Assembly (NCBI GenBank): GCA_002431345.1
Contig: DJEN01000081.1
Coordinates: 1 to 19,803 of the forward strand
Length of the DNA stretch: 19,803 bases
From: Megasphaera sp. UBA5897
Lineage (GTDB): Bacteria; Bacillota; Negativicutes; Veillonellales; Megasphaeraceae
Direction of reading: 5' to 3'
The notes under the pieces were generated by a model. The model made no database searches. It worked only from the letters and a program-made list of their open reading frames with translations, and had not been told where the DNA came from. The stretch's first letter is position 1, and each line of letters starts with the position of its first letter. Below, one piece after another: positions 12,397-19,803 of the stretch. A program made the position numbers and the translations under genes.

Positions 12397-13680
12397 ATGG
12401 CTACAGCAATGGTAATAGGCACCCAATGGGGTGATGAAGGTAAAGGTAAGATTGTAGATTATTTAGCACAAAAAGCAGATGTCGTCGTTCGCTCACAAGG
12501 CGGCAACAACGCAGGTCATACAGTTGTTGTCGATGATCAGGCATTTGCACTGCGCCTTTTGCCGTCTGGAATTTTGTTCTCCGATAAAACCTGCATCATT
12601 GGCAGTGGTGTTGTCGTCAATCCTGCCGTTTTACTGCAGGAAATTGCCGGAATGACCTCTAAAGGCGTACAGATCAGCAAATTGGAAATTTCTACGCGTG
12701 CGCATGTTATTATGCCGTATCATATTCGTATTGATGAAGAAGATGAAAAATTAAAGGGCGATGCCAAAATCGGCACAACGAAAAACGGCATTGGTCCTTG
12801 CTATGCAGATAAAGTAAACCGTGTGGGTATTCGCGTTGGTGATTTGATGGATAAAGATGTTTTCGCCAAAAAACTGCGTATGAATATCGATTTGAAGAAT
12901 CGTTTGTTTGAAAAATATTATGGCTGCGAAGGGTTTGACTACGATACCGTATTGAAAGAATATTTGGGATATGCAGAACAGATTCGCCAATATGTAAAAG
13001 ACACAGATTATTCTGCCAACTTATATGTTACAGAAGGCAAAAAGGTTCTGTTTGAAGGGGCACAGGCAACGATGCTTGACCTCGACCATGGTACCTACCC
13101 GTTTGTTACCAGCTCGAATCCGACGGCTGGCGGTGCATGCACCGGTTCCGGCGTGGGTCCCCGCCGCATGGAAAATATTGTCGGCGTCGTGAAAGCTTAT
13201 ACGACTCGTGTAGGTGCAGGCCCGTTCCCGGCAGAACAAATCAACGAAATTGGTGACACACTGCGGAATACAGGACACGAATTTGGTACTGTTACAGGCC
13301 GTCCCCGCCGCTGCGGCTGGTTGGATACGGCTGTTGTCAAATATGCAGCTATGCTCAACAGTTTAGATTATTTGGCAATTACTCGTTTGGATATTCTCGA
13401 TAATCTGGATACGATTAAAATTTGTACTGGATATAAATTCGATGGCAAACTTCTTCAAGAATATCCGGCAAGCTTGGATGTATTGGAAAACGTTGAACCG
13501 GTGTACGAAGAAATGCCGGGTTGGAAAACACCTATTTCCAGCTGCCAGTCTTATGATGAACTGCCGGAAGCAGCCCGTCACTATGTAGAACGCATCAGCC
13601 AGCTCGTTGGCGTGCCGCTGGGAATTGTTTCTGTAGGTCCGAATCGTAATCAGACTATCGTTTTAAAAGAAATTTTTTAG
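12397..13680 (+). CDS. purA: Adenylosuccinate synthetase
   Basis: This is a 427-residue cytoplasmic enzyme that joins IMP and aspartate, using GTP, to give adenylosuccinate, the first committed step to AMP. Motifs seen are GTQWGDEGKGK (8-18, with the catalytic D13), GGNNAGHT (35-42, catalytic H41), GTTKNGIGPCYADK, ATMLDLDHGTYPFVTSSN, VTGRPRRCGWLD and the C-terminal SVGPNRNQTI. Length equals the family norm (about 430). The ATG follows AAGGGATG by about 8 nt. It is a single-gene unit ending at a strong terminator (13711). purA is commonly close to the replication origin in Firmicutes, in line with the parS cluster. Confidence 0.98.
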   Translation: MATAMVIGTQWGDEGKGKIVDYLAQKADVVVRSQGGNNAGHTVVVDDQAFALRLLPSGILFSDKTCIIGSGVVVNPAVLLQEIAGMTSKGVQISKLEISTRAHVIMPYHIRIDEEDEKLKGDAKIGTTKNGIGPCYADKVNRVGIRVGDLMDKDVFAKKLRMNIDLKNRLFEKYYGCEGFDYDTVLKEYLGYAEQIRQYVKDTDYSANLYVTEGKKVLFEGAQATMLDLDHGTYPFVTSSNPTAGGACTGSGVGPRRMENIVGVVKAYTTRVGAGPFPAEQINEIGDTLRNTGHEFGTVTGRPRRCGWLDTAVVKYAAMLNSLDYLAITRLDILDNLDTIKICTGYKFDGKLLQEYPASLDVLENVEPVYEEMPGWKTPISSCQSYDELPEAARHYVERISQLVGVPLGIVSVGPNRNQTIVLKEIF

Positions 13681-13710
13681 GAAATTTTGGGTTTTCACCA
13701 TAACATATAT

Positions 13711-13754
13711 AAGACGAAAAACCGACTTCTTTCACGAAGTCGGTTTTTTGTCTT
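13711..13754. terminator. Terminator after purA, near-symmetrical
   Basis: A 19-bp stem with one G-T pair (13711-13729 with 13736-13754; core ACCGACTTC/GAAGTCGGT) surrounds a 6-nt loop, with T-runs on the + strand and A-runs on the 5-prime side. It ends purA. Confidence 0.9.
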
Positions 13755-13810
13755 ATGTATATTTATCATGCTGTTTGAATATGCTTTAATATAAGGAATC
13801 TAAATAGGAG

Positions 13811-13839
13811 TACAAAAATCGGTATAGATAAGGTATAAT
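13811..13839 (+). promoter_or_regulatory. Probable promoter of the orphan regulator
   Basis: The -10 box TATAAT (13834-13839) has only a weak TACAAA (13811-13816) 17 bp upstream. GGTATA occurs twice, at 13821 and 13832, 11 bp apart, overlapping the -10. This could be a small OmpR-type autoregulatory site, but two copies are weak evidence. Confidence 0.4.
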
Positions 13840-13883
13840 GATAAGTAATATAATCGTAAAAAATATATAAAGGAGCGTATTGA

Positions 13884-14564
13884 ATGAATGATAAGGCGCA
13901 GATATTGGTTGTAGAAAATGAGAAGCAAATAGCCGGATATATTCAAACAGAACTGGAACATAAAGGGTATGAATGCTGTGTAGAACATGAGGGAGTAGCC
14001 GCATTGGATCGCATCGTGCAAAATCACTATGATTTGGTTATTCTAAATGTCATTCTGCCGGATATAGACGGGGTATCCATCTGCAGGCGTATTCGTGAAT
14101 TTTCCATTGTGCCGATTATGATGCTTTCATCCAAAGATGATGTAGAAACAAAAGTTGCGTGTTTTGATTTAGGAGCGAATGATTATATTACCAAACCATT
14201 TAATAGTAAAGAATTATTTGCCAGGATTCGGGTCCTTCTAAGAGAAAGAGGTTATCATCCTGCATCGGAGCACATATTACAGCTGCAGGATATGGTGTTG
14301 TATCTAAACCGGCATGAGGTTGTCGTTGGTTCCACCCGTGTTGTCCTAACTAAAAAAGAATTCGAGCTGCTGTCGTATTTAATACGCAATAAGGAAGTCG
14401 TACTTACACGGGAACGTATTGTAGAAGAAGTATGGGGTTATGATTATGTAGGCGACACGAATGTTGTTGACGTGTATATTCGGTATCTGCGCGGTAAATT
14501 AGGCTTGGAACGAGGCCGGTATATACGCACGGTGCGGGGGGTTGGATATGTAGCCAAAGGGTAA
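13884..14564 (+). CDS. Orphan OmpR-type regulator with degenerate phospho-acceptor
   Basis: This 226-residue regulator has a receiver domain (about 1-118) and an intact C-terminal winged helix (about 128-224; LTKKEFELLSYLIRNKEVVLTRE, DTNVVDVYIRYLRGKL, TVRGVGYV). The receiver retains K104 (YITKPF) and S82/S83. However, the phospho-acceptor aspartate is replaced by asparagine (N55 in LVILNVILPDIDG), and the acidic pair reads E11-N12 (VVENEK) rather than two acids. Each change needs one G-to-A base change. No kinase gene is adjacent. It is therefore expected to work without normal phosphorylation, as other atypical OmpR-type regulators do. GGAGC precedes the ATG by about 7 nt. The target is unknown; it lies between purA and a transporter. 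Confidence 0.93.
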   Translation: MNDKAQILVVENEKQIAGYIQTELEHKGYECCVEHEGVAALDRIVQNHYDLVILNVILPDIDGVSICRRIREFSIVPIMMLSSKDDVETKVACFDLGANDYITKPFNSKELFARIRVLLRERGYHPASEHILQLQDMVLYLNRHEVVVGSTRVVLTKKEFELLSYLIRNKEVVLTRERIVEEVWGYDYVGDTNVVDVYIRYLRGKLGLERGRYIRTVRGVGYVAKG

Positions 14565-14666
14565 ACATACGGCAGGCTGTTTTTTCTTTTAACGTGTTTA
14601 GCTGTTTGTTTAAAATTCGAAGAAAAAATCATGATACGGTAAGCGATACCTGTAAAACGGTATAGT

Positions 14667-14730
14667 AAAAGAGCTGTGACAAAATGAACGATGGGTTCAC
14701 CCATCTCATTTTGCTGCAGCTCTTTTGGCA
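14667..14730. terminator. Large bidirectional hairpin between regulator and MFS genes
   Basis: A 60-nt imperfect inverted repeat: AAAAGAGCTG (14667-14676) with CAGCTCTTTT (14717-14726), CAAAATGA with TCATTTTG, and GATGGG/CCCATC around a TTCA loop. A-runs and T-runs at the ends let it stop transcripts from both convergent genes. Its size and layered symmetry are larger than a normal terminator, so it may be a dispersed repeat. Confidence 0.65.
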
Positions 14731-14755
14731 TGTTCTTTTTTGTGCAGTATGCATA

Positions 14756-15967
14756 TTATTTCATTTTGCGATTGCGGACTTGCTCCATTTGTGCGTAGGA
14801 AAAAACACCGCTGCGTCCAATGAGAAGATAATATAACGGAATTGCAATGGCAGCGGTAACGGCGCCGCCGAAGTATACGCTGGAAAATCCGTAGGTTGGT
14901 ACGAGACTGCCTAATACATAAGGCCCGACACCGACACCCAGGTCTGCAAATACAAAAAACGTAGAAGTAGCTAAACCAATGTGCTCTTCAGAAACACCAT
15001 GAATAGCCAGTGCCTGTCCGGAAGAAGTAACGGTACTATAGCTGAGGCCAAGGAGGATACCGCCCAGCGCAAATACTAGATTATGAAAGGCGAAGCCGAT
15101 GGTAAGCATGCAGCATGCCAAGATAATCAGTGTCGGATACATGACCGCATCACCGCCGTGATGGTCTAGGAAGCGGCCGATAAGCGGACGGCTGAAAAAC
15201 GAGGTGACGGCATACGTGCAGAAGAAAATACTGCCGCCCATCAAAAGACCCAGTGCCTGCGAGTAGGCGCCAATAAAACTGAGTACAGTAGAATAACAAA
15301 TTCCGCAGAAAAAAGCGATACTAGAAATCGGCAGAGACTGCACGCAGAAAAAACTGCTCAAACGCCACGATAGTAAGGATTCTGTATCGGCTGCTGTATG
15401 AAGATGTTCCGGCGCATGAATCCAAAGGGCTAAACCCAGTGTCAGGACAGATAATCCCAGGCAAACGTAAAGATTTATGAAGTAATTGCCGCTGCTGCAC
15501 AAGGCCATTCCTAGAAATGGGCCGACAGCAGATGCCAGTGTGTTGCCTAAGGCATAGTAGCCAATGCCTTCCCCGCGCCTGCGCAACGGAACCAGAACGC
15601 CGACAATGGTACTGGCTGCTGTAGCTGTAATGCCATACGCAATACCGTGAAGAATGCGGATGAATAAAAATATCTGAAGAGAATCTGCGCCCCAATAGAG
15701 AGGAACTGCGGCTGTATATAAAACGGCACCTGCCAACAGCAGCTTTTTTCGTCCCCAACAGTCAATAACATGGCCGACAACGATGCGGGCCAACAACGTG
15801 CCAATAATGAAAATGCCGGAAGCAAGGCCGGCTTCACTCACAGCGGCATGCCAAGTGTGAATGGCAAACTGCGTAGACCAAAGCATGAGCTGGTACATAA
15901 TCACGTACAGTAAAAAGTTAATGACGACATCAATCGTAAAATCTTTCGTCCAGAGCCGCTCCGTCAT
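14756..15967 (-). CDS. MFS transporter, 12 helices
   Basis: This 403-residue major facilitator superfamily protein has the family loop motif between helices 2 and 3 (GHVIDCWGRKKLLLAGA, about 65-81), FIRILHGIAYGI in helix 4, and the repeat of the loop motif in the second half (GRFLDHHGG, near 265). GGGAGG lies 7 nt before the ATG. It is the last gene after xpt and an unrecognised gene, with 14 bp to the latter. Association with xpt could mean a purine or nucleoside substrate, or drug efflux as in many MFS members. The sequence alone does not decide. It ends at the shared 14667-14726 hairpin. Confidence 0.9.
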   Translation of the reverse strand: MTERLWTKDFTIDVVINFLLYVIMYQLMLWSTQFAIHTWHAAVSEAGLASGIFIIGTLLARIVVGHVIDCWGRKKLLLAGAVLYTAAVPLYWGADSLQIFLFIRILHGIAYGITATAASTIVGVLVPLRRRGEGIGYYALGNTLASAVGPFLGMALCSSGNYFINLYVCLGLSVLTLGLALWIHAPEHLHTAADTESLLSWRLSSFFCVQSLPISSIAFFCGICYSTVLSFIGAYSQALGLLMGGSIFFCTYAVTSFFSRPLIGRFLDHHGGDAVMYPTLIILACCMLTIGFAFHNLVFALGGILLGLSYSTVTSSGQALAIHGVSEEHIGLATSTFFVFADLGVGVGPYVLGSLVPTYGFSSVYFGGAVTAAIAIPLYYLLIGRSGVFSYAQMEQVRNRKMK

Positions 15968-15981
15968 GGAAATACCTCCCG

Positions 15982-16593
15982 TTAGAACAAATATTTTGTG
16001 TCATAACTCAAATCCATGTACTGTTCAATTGTTTCTTCGTCAAAGCCGTATTCTTCTGATTTTTGCAGCAGACCGGCTACGCGCATTTCCATTTTTTTCT
16101 TTGGCGGAACCGGTTCTTCGTATTCAATGCGAAGCTGGCGGGCCGCTTCGGAACGATCTGTGACTTTTACAAATAAACCGTGGCGAAACGTCAATTCAAA
16201 TACTTTGCGGAATGCATGCGGCAGCTGGAAGCCAAAGGGAACAAAATACTTATCAATAAACCCATTGGCAATCAATAAAGAGCCTGTATAATCCATAACA
16301 TGGTGAAGCTCGTATTTGAGGTCGCCTGCCGGGGAATGGAAGGAAACGGGCTTGATGCCGTCAATCGCCGGTGGTTCCATGCCATTGTTGTTGGTCAGTA
16401 ATTTATGCAGCGTCAGCATTTTTTCTTCATTAAAACCAAAGATGCATGTATAGCCGCGCAGACAGGCTTCGTTGTACATGATGGGATGCAGACCGAATTC
16501 CTCAATGTTAAAGAAATCATCGACATGTTCAATGGCCACAATACTAAGTTTAAATTTATCAAAATCAAACCCATCAAAAAATTGTGCTCTCAT
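15982..16593 (-). CDS. Conserved-looking protein of unknown function
   Basis: This is a 203-residue soluble protein that I do not recognise. It has no signal peptide or membrane helix. The sequence is aromatic and acidic (MRAQFFDGFDFDKFKLSIVA at the start, FGLHPIMYNEACLRGYTCIFGFNEEK near 33-58) with a basic cluster PPKKKMEMR near residue 165 and an acidic end. Codon use looks like its neighbours, and AAAGGAG lies 7 nt before the ATG, so it is a real gene. It lies 14 bp before the MFS gene, which suggests one transcript and a possible shared job. xpt is upstream, but a terminator-like hairpin intervenes (16621-16649). No function is claimed. Confidence 0.8.
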   Translation of the reverse strand: MRAQFFDGFDFDKFKLSIVAIEHVDDFFNIEEFGLHPIMYNEACLRGYTCIFGFNEEKMLTLHKLLTNNNGMEPPAIDGIKPVSFHSPAGDLKYELHHVMDYTGSLLIANGFIDKYFVPFGFQLPHAFRKVFELTFRHGLFVKVTDRSEAARQLRIEYEEPVPPKKKMEMRVAGLLQKSEEYGFDEETIEQYMDLSYDTKYLF

Positions 16594-16620
16594 ACATATG
16601 CTCCTTTTTACATCAGATGG

Positions 16621-16649
16621 AAAAAAGGCCGCGGCTTTACAGACGCGGC
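16621..16649 (-). terminator. Terminator-like hairpin after xpt
   Basis: On the minus strand GCCGCG (16644-16649) pairs with CGCGGC (16628-16633) across a 10-nt loop, followed by CTTTTTT. It lies between xpt and the next gene (start 16593). There is little room for a promoter after it, so it probably gives partial termination and lower expression of the two downstream genes. Confidence 0.65.
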
Positions 16650-16665
16650 AAAAGTTTTACAATAG

Positions 16666-17241
16666 TTATTCAGCGAATACAGGCCGGTTGTTTTCAAAAC
16701 GGGAAATACGGGCCAGCGATTCTACCCGGAAGCCGGCATCTTCCAATTTATGGCGGCCGCACTGGAATGTTTTTTCTACGACGATGCCAATACCGGCTAC
16801 CGTACAGCCGGCTTCTGCCGCCAGCTTAGTCAGGCCGATAGCAGCTGCTCCGCTGGCTAAAAAGTCATCAATAATGAGAATATGTTCTCCTGCATGCAGA
16901 TACGCTTTGCTGATAGAAGCGGTATATTCTTCCTGTTTCGTGTAGGAATAAATTGCTGCGGTGTATTGTTCCCCTTTGGTGAGCAGTGATTTTTTCTTGC
17001 GGGCAAACACGATCGGCAAGTTGCCCATTGCCAGTGAAACCGCGTACGCAACGGCAATGCCGGAAGATTCGATAGTAACGATACGGTCGATATGCGTGTC
17101 TTGAAAACGGCGGGCAAATTCTTGACCTACATGATTGATCAGCGTAGTATCAATTTGTTGATTTAGAAAATTATCTATTTTCAAAATGCGGTTGTCAATA
17201 ATAATGCCGTCCTCCAAGATGCGTTTTTTTAATTCGTTCAT
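16666..17241 (-). CDS. xpt: Xanthine phosphoribosyltransferase
   Basis: This 191-residue cytoplasmic enzyme converts xanthine and PRPP to XMP in purine salvage. Features are the VTIESSGIAVAYAVSLAMG segment (about 54-72), the KKKSLLTKGEQYTA loop and the PRPP-binding motif ILIIDDFLASGAA (about 124-136). Length matches Xpt of Firmicutes (about 190). The start at 17241 is chosen over an in-frame ATG at 17271 because GGGAGGG lies 6 nt before it and the conserved start MNELKKRILEDG begins there. In Bacillus xpt often has a guanine riboswitch; I do not see one here. A modest minus-strand promoter (TTGACT, 17 bp, TAGACT) lies upstream near 17307-17335. Confidence 0.93.
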   Translation of the reverse strand: MNELKKRILEDGIIIDNRILKIDNFLNQQIDTTLINHVGQEFARRFQDTHIDRIVTIESSGIAVAYAVSLAMGNLPIVFARKKKSLLTKGEQYTAAIYSYTKQEEYTASISKAYLHAGEHILIIDDFLASGAAAIGLTKLAAEAGCTVAGIGIVVEKTFQCGRHKLEDAGFRVESLARISRFENNRPVFAE

Positions 17242-17306
17242 TACGAACCCTCCCAAGTTATTTTTTGTCATGCTTGCCTGATAAAGCCAGTTTTATATAA
17301 TATATC

Positions 17307-17335
17307 AGTCTAATACGATTTTTGAATCAAGTCAA
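17307..17335 (-). promoter_or_regulatory. Possible promoter of xpt
   Basis: On the minus strand TTGACT and TAGACT are 17 bp apart, about 65 bp before the xpt start codon. The -10 matches consensus in four of six positions. The rest of the 321-bp gap 17242-17562 holds a terminator (17427-17469), a short inverted repeat CGTACA/TGTACG (17505-17523) and no gene. Confidence 0.35.
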
Positions 17336-17426
17336 TAAATTTATATGATATTTTAGCATGACAAATAAAACACAGGCTGTCTTACAAAAGGGCTGCCAAG
17401 GAGGAAAAACGGAAATAAAAACACAG

Positions 17427-17469
17427 AAAACCCTGCGAAATACAGCTAGGTATAGTTCGCAGGGTTTTT
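17427..17469 (-). terminator. Terminator after the GNAT gene
   Basis: AAAACCCTGCGAA (17427-17439) pairs with TTCGCAGGGTTTT (17456-17468), with an inner ATAC/GTAT pairing. T-rich sequence follows on both strands (TTTTCTGTGTTTTT on the minus strand). It lies about 95 bp after the GNAT stop. Confidence 0.75.
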
Positions 17470-17562
17470 ATCATTCATTTTTGACACCACTAAAATATAT
17501 GACACGTACATAGACTGTGTACGCCGCATTTTTTAGCGGAAAAATACAAGAGCTGCTGGAAT

Positions 17563-18012
17563 TTATTTTTTTCTCATGTATACAAAGGAAAGGCCGCTTT
17601 CTTCTGTTTGTTCTTTGACAGCAGTATAGCCCATTTTTTGGTACAGACGAATGTTAATCCAGCTTTTGGTACAAGTGTATAATTCTTTTGTAGTATGGGG
17701 ATATGCTTTATCTACTTCTGTCAGCATTTGTTGTGCCAGCCCTTGATGACGGTATGCGGGATGCACCATCAGACGACCGACATCTATCATATCACCGGCT
17801 TTTCGGTACCGAATGGCACCTATAATATCCCCTGCATCATTTACCATCTTTAGTGTGTGCCAGTTAGGAAAATCTTGGATATGTTCTTCTTCTGTTTCCA
17901 TCAATGCCGGTACACTGCGGCTTCCTATCATTTCTGCTTCGCTTTCAAACGCCAATAACTGCAGTTTGTACAATGCGACAGCATCCGCAGCGACAGCTGG
18001 TAATAGTTTCAT
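17563..18012 (-). CDS. GNAT-family N-acetyltransferase
   Basis: This 149-residue acetyltransferase has the GNAT fold. The acetyl-CoA-binding motif is seen as VGRLMVHPAYRHQGLAQQML (about 77-96; the R-x-x-G-x-A signature is RHQGLA), followed by a C-terminal TKSWINIRLYQKMGYTAV segment typical of motif B. It transfers an acetyl group from acetyl-CoA to an amine; the acceptor is unknown. AGGGGG precedes the ATG by about 10 nt. It forms a single-gene unit with a strong promoter (18158-18185), a palindrome at its transcription start and an unusually long leader of about 139 nt. Confidence 0.9.
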   Translation of the reverse strand: MKLLPAVAADAVALYKLQLLAFESEAEMIGSRSVPALMETEEEHIQDFPNWHTLKMVNDAGDIIGAIRYRKAGDMIDVGRLMVHPAYRHQGLAQQMLTEVDKAYPHTTKELYTCTKSWINIRLYQKMGYTAVKEQTEESGLSFVYMRKK

Positions 18013-18151
18013 AGTATGCGCCCCCTCGAACTAAAAAAATGCTTAGCAGGCATTCCCCTCGCAAATACAGCAGCATGGCTTAAAAGTTGCCCCTTGCTTT
18101 TGTTGCAGCCTGCTTTTATTAAGCTTAGAAGAAAATAACAAATGTTATTTT
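18013..18151 (-). promoter_or_regulatory. Structured leader RNA of the GNAT gene, with palindrome at its start
   Basis: On the minus strand the transcript would start near 18151 in a perfect palindrome AAAATAACA-TT-TGTTATTTT (18132-18151). Further on, AGCAGGC can pair with GCCTGCT about 65 nt later, enclosing a closed domain. The GCCTGCT arm is also the loop of a weak terminator-like hairpin (AATGC/GCATT then T5) just before the ribosome binding site, so the two folds exclude each other. I recognise no known riboswitch class. Confidence 0.4.
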
Positions 18152-18157
18152 AAGAAG

Positions 18158-18185
18158 ATTATATCATATGCTGTAAAATATGCAA
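18158..18185 (-). promoter_or_regulatory. Promoter of the GNAT gene
   Basis: On the minus strand -35 TTGCAT (18180-18185) and a consensus -10 TATAAT (18158-18163) are 16 bp apart, placing the start at about 18151, inside the 18132-18151 palindrome. Confidence 0.6.
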
Positions 18186-18305
18186 GCCATATACTTTGAC
18201 TTTTTGACGTTTATTTTTTGCAAAAGGTAAAAAACAAGGCTGCATTCGCAAGGGCATGAAAATATATTGGGTGAAACCATAAAAAGAGGAAAAAATAAAA
18301 ATTAA

Positions 18306-18334
18306 TTTACTTATGGGACTAAAACAGGTATACT
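18306..18334 (+). promoter_or_regulatory. Promoter of purL
   Basis: -35 TTTACT (18306-18311) and -10 TATACT (18329-18334) are 17 bp apart. The leader would be about 42 nt, with GGGAGG (18370-18375) 7 nt before the ATG. There is no room for a riboswitch. The stretch 18190-18300 holds nothing I can name. Confidence 0.6.
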
Positions 18335-18382
18335 AAGACTGTGTAAAAATTAGGTATATATCTTGATTAGGGAGGTCATGAC

Positions 18383-19803
18383 ATGCAGTCTATTCGACGT
18401 TTGTATGTTGCCAAAAAAGATTTCTTTGCTGATGAAGCAAAGAGAATGCTTGCAGATTTACAGGAAAATTTGTTGATTAAAGGGTTAACAGACATCAAAA
18501 TCTACCACCGGTATGATGTAGGCGGCTTAGATGATGCGGCCTTTGAAGCAGCTAAGAATATGATTTTTTCTGAACCGCCGGTCGATGCCGTGTATGATGA
18601 ACTGCCGTCACAGGCGGGCGACACGGTATTGGCTATTGAATATTTGCCCGGCCAGTATGACCAGCGTGCTGATTCTGCAATGCAGTGCCTGCAGATGCTG
18701 ACAATGAAAAACGACAGTCCTGTCCGCACGGCACAGGTTATTGTGTTATCCGGCACGTTGTCTGCTGATGATGTAGCAGCTATCAAACATTACTGCATTA
18801 ACCCCGTAGAAGCGCGTGAAGCGTCTTTAGACCCAGTAACGACATTGGAAATGCCTTGGGAACAGCCTGCAGATGTACCGACTGTTAAACATTTTGATAC
18901 GATGGATGATGAATCCCTCAAAGAATTATCTGCACACATGGGGCTGGCCATGAGTTTTGAAGATTTGAAATTCTGCCAGGAATACTTCCATAATGAAGAA
19001 AAACGTGACCCGACTATTACAGAAATCCGGGTTATTGATACCTATTGGTCCGATCATTGCCGTCATACGACATTTATGACGGAATTGACAGATATTGCGT
19101 TTGAAGACGGCAAATTTACGGCACCGATTCAGCGTGCGTATGAAGCCTATAAAACGACGCGGGAAAACTTAAACCGCAAAAAGCCGCAGACTTTGATGGA
19201 TATGGCTACGATTGCCGTCAAAGAATTAAAAGCAGCCGGCAAACTCCAAAATTTGGATGAATCCGAAGAAATCAATGCCTGCACCATCATCATTCCTGTC
19301 GATGTCGATGGCGTTGAAGAAGAATGGCTGTTGCTTTTCAAAAACGAAACACATAACCATCCGACGGAAATCGAACCGTTCGGCGGTGCGGCAACCTGCC
19401 TTGGCGGCTGCATCCGCGATCCCTTGAGCGGCCGTTCTTATGTATATCAGGCTATGCGCGTAACCGGTGCCGGCGACCCGCGTCAGTCGATTAAAGATAC
19501 ACTGACAGGTAAACTGCCGCAGCGGATTTTGACGACCGGCGCAGCTAAAGGATACAGCTCATATGGCAACCAAATTGGACTAGCAACGGGCGAAGTCAAA
19601 GAATACTACAACCAGGGCTTTATTGCCAAACGTATGGAAATCGGCGCTGTTCTCGGCGCAGCTCCCCGCAGCAACGTTGTTCGTGAAGAACCGGTTCCCG
19701 GTGATATTATCATTCTTCTCGGCGGCAAAACCGGCCGTGACGGCTGCGGCGGCGCCACAGGCTCTTCCAAAAAGCATACTGTAGAATCGTTGGAAACATG
19801 CGG
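18383..19803 (+). CDS. purL: Phosphoribosylformylglycinamidine synthase (large, single-chain type), N-terminal part
   Basis: The frame is open from 18383 to the window end (473 codons), so the gene runs off the right edge. The enzyme makes FGAM from FGAR, glutamine and ATP, the fourth step of purine synthesis. The start MQSIRRLYVAKKDFFADEA, the DTYWSDHCRHTTF motif (from D219), the nucleotide-binding FKNETHNHPTEIEPFGGAA (N321 on) and GAGDPRQSIKDTLTGKLPQ fit the large single-chain form, most like the clostridial/streptococcal type of about 1,240 residues that carries its glutaminase domain at the C-terminus. About 38 percent would then be present. The ATG at 18383 is preferred to the out-of-frame ATG at 18378 because GGGAGG lies 7 nt before it. 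No other pur genes precede it, so it may head its operon. Confidence 0.95.
   Translation, partial: MQSIRRLYVAKKDFFADEAKRMLADLQENLLIKGLTDIKIYHRYDVGGLDDAAFEAAKNMIFSEPPVDAVYDELPSQAGDTVLAIEYLPGQYDQRADSAMQCLQMLTMKNDSPVRTAQVIVLSGTLSADDVAAIKHYCINPVEAREASLDPVTTLEMPWEQPADVPTVKHFDTMDDESLKELSAHMGLAMSFEDLKFCQEYFHNEEKRDPTITEIRVIDTYWSDHCRHTTFMTELTDIAFEDGKFTAPIQRAYEAYKTTRENLNRKKPQTLMDMATIAVKELKAAGKLQNLDESEEINACTIIIPVDVDGVEEEWLLLFKNETHNHPTEIEPFGGAATCLGGCIRDPLSGRSYVYQAMRVTGAGDPRQSIKDTLTGKLPQRILTTGAAKGYSSYGNQIGLATGEVKEYYNQGFIAKRMEIGAVLGAAPRSNVVREEPVPGDIIILLGGKTGRDGCGGATGSSKKHTVESLETC

Noticed and set aside
17242..18382. Guanine riboswitch for xpt or purL
   Set aside because: No purine-aptamer core with two loop-loop hairpins is visible. 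The purL leader is only about 42 nt, and the xpt leader is short and A/T-rich.
1..19803. CRISPR arrays, insertion sequences, prophage genes, tRNA or rRNA genes
   Set aside because: I found no direct-repeat/spacer pattern, transposase or integrase motif, tRNA cloverleaf or rRNA-like sequence.

Overview
The window looks like chromosomal DNA of a diderm Firmicute (class Negativicutes, most likely a Veillonellaceae/Megasphaera-like anaerobe). Three things point there: Firmicute-style genes (YtfJ/GerW, DUF2953, CsoR, OmpR-type regulators, a clade-II-like PurL) with strong GGAGG ribosome binding sites, a secreted OmpH/Skp-like chaperone that implies an outer membrane, and low-to-moderate GC. The genus is an inference. 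Four perfect parS centromere sites within 3.3 kb suggest that the window lies in the origin-proximal part of the chromosome. There are 20 protein genes. I found no tRNA, rRNA, CRISPR array or insertion sequence.

Layout. 1-638 (-): start of a sodium:solute symporter. 639-1197: divergent promoters, a palindromic operator, and a roughly 240-nt leader ending in a terminator ahead of panS-like/panC (1198-3033, pantothenate supply). 3034-9085: a metal (probably copper) homeostasis island. It holds a 50-residue secreted His/Cys peptide, a four-helix membrane protein with a Met/His tail, a response regulator/histidine kinase pair whose kinase has a His/Met sensor loop, and, convergently, csoR plus a CopA ATPase with a CopZ domain fused at its C-terminus. 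The peptide and membrane protein promoters share the same unusual layout: four 8-bp direct repeats at exact 11-bp spacing, with a -10 box 18 bp after the start of the last repeat. The four parS sites are scattered through this island. One forms the tip of the shared terminator, and one lies inside the copA coding sequence.

9194-12050 (-): OmpH-like chaperone, YtfJ, DUF2953 membrane protein and an Old-Yellow-Enzyme-type oxidoreductase. 12397-13680 (+): purA. 13884-14564 (+): an orphan OmpR-type regulator with asparagine in place of the phosphorylated aspartate. 14756-17241 (-): xpt, an unrecognised gene and an MFS transporter. 17563-18012 (-): a GNAT acetyltransferase behind a structured leader. 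18383-19803 (+): the first part of purL, running off the end.

How the parts work together. purA, xpt and purL are three purine genes close together but in separate transcription units. In the metal island, CsoR should derepress the CopA-CopZ pump when cytosolic copper rises. The kinase/regulator pair probably senses metal outside the membrane and drives the two His/Met-rich envelope proteins. The metal identity and the regulator-promoter link are inferred from gene content and site architecture, not shown directly.
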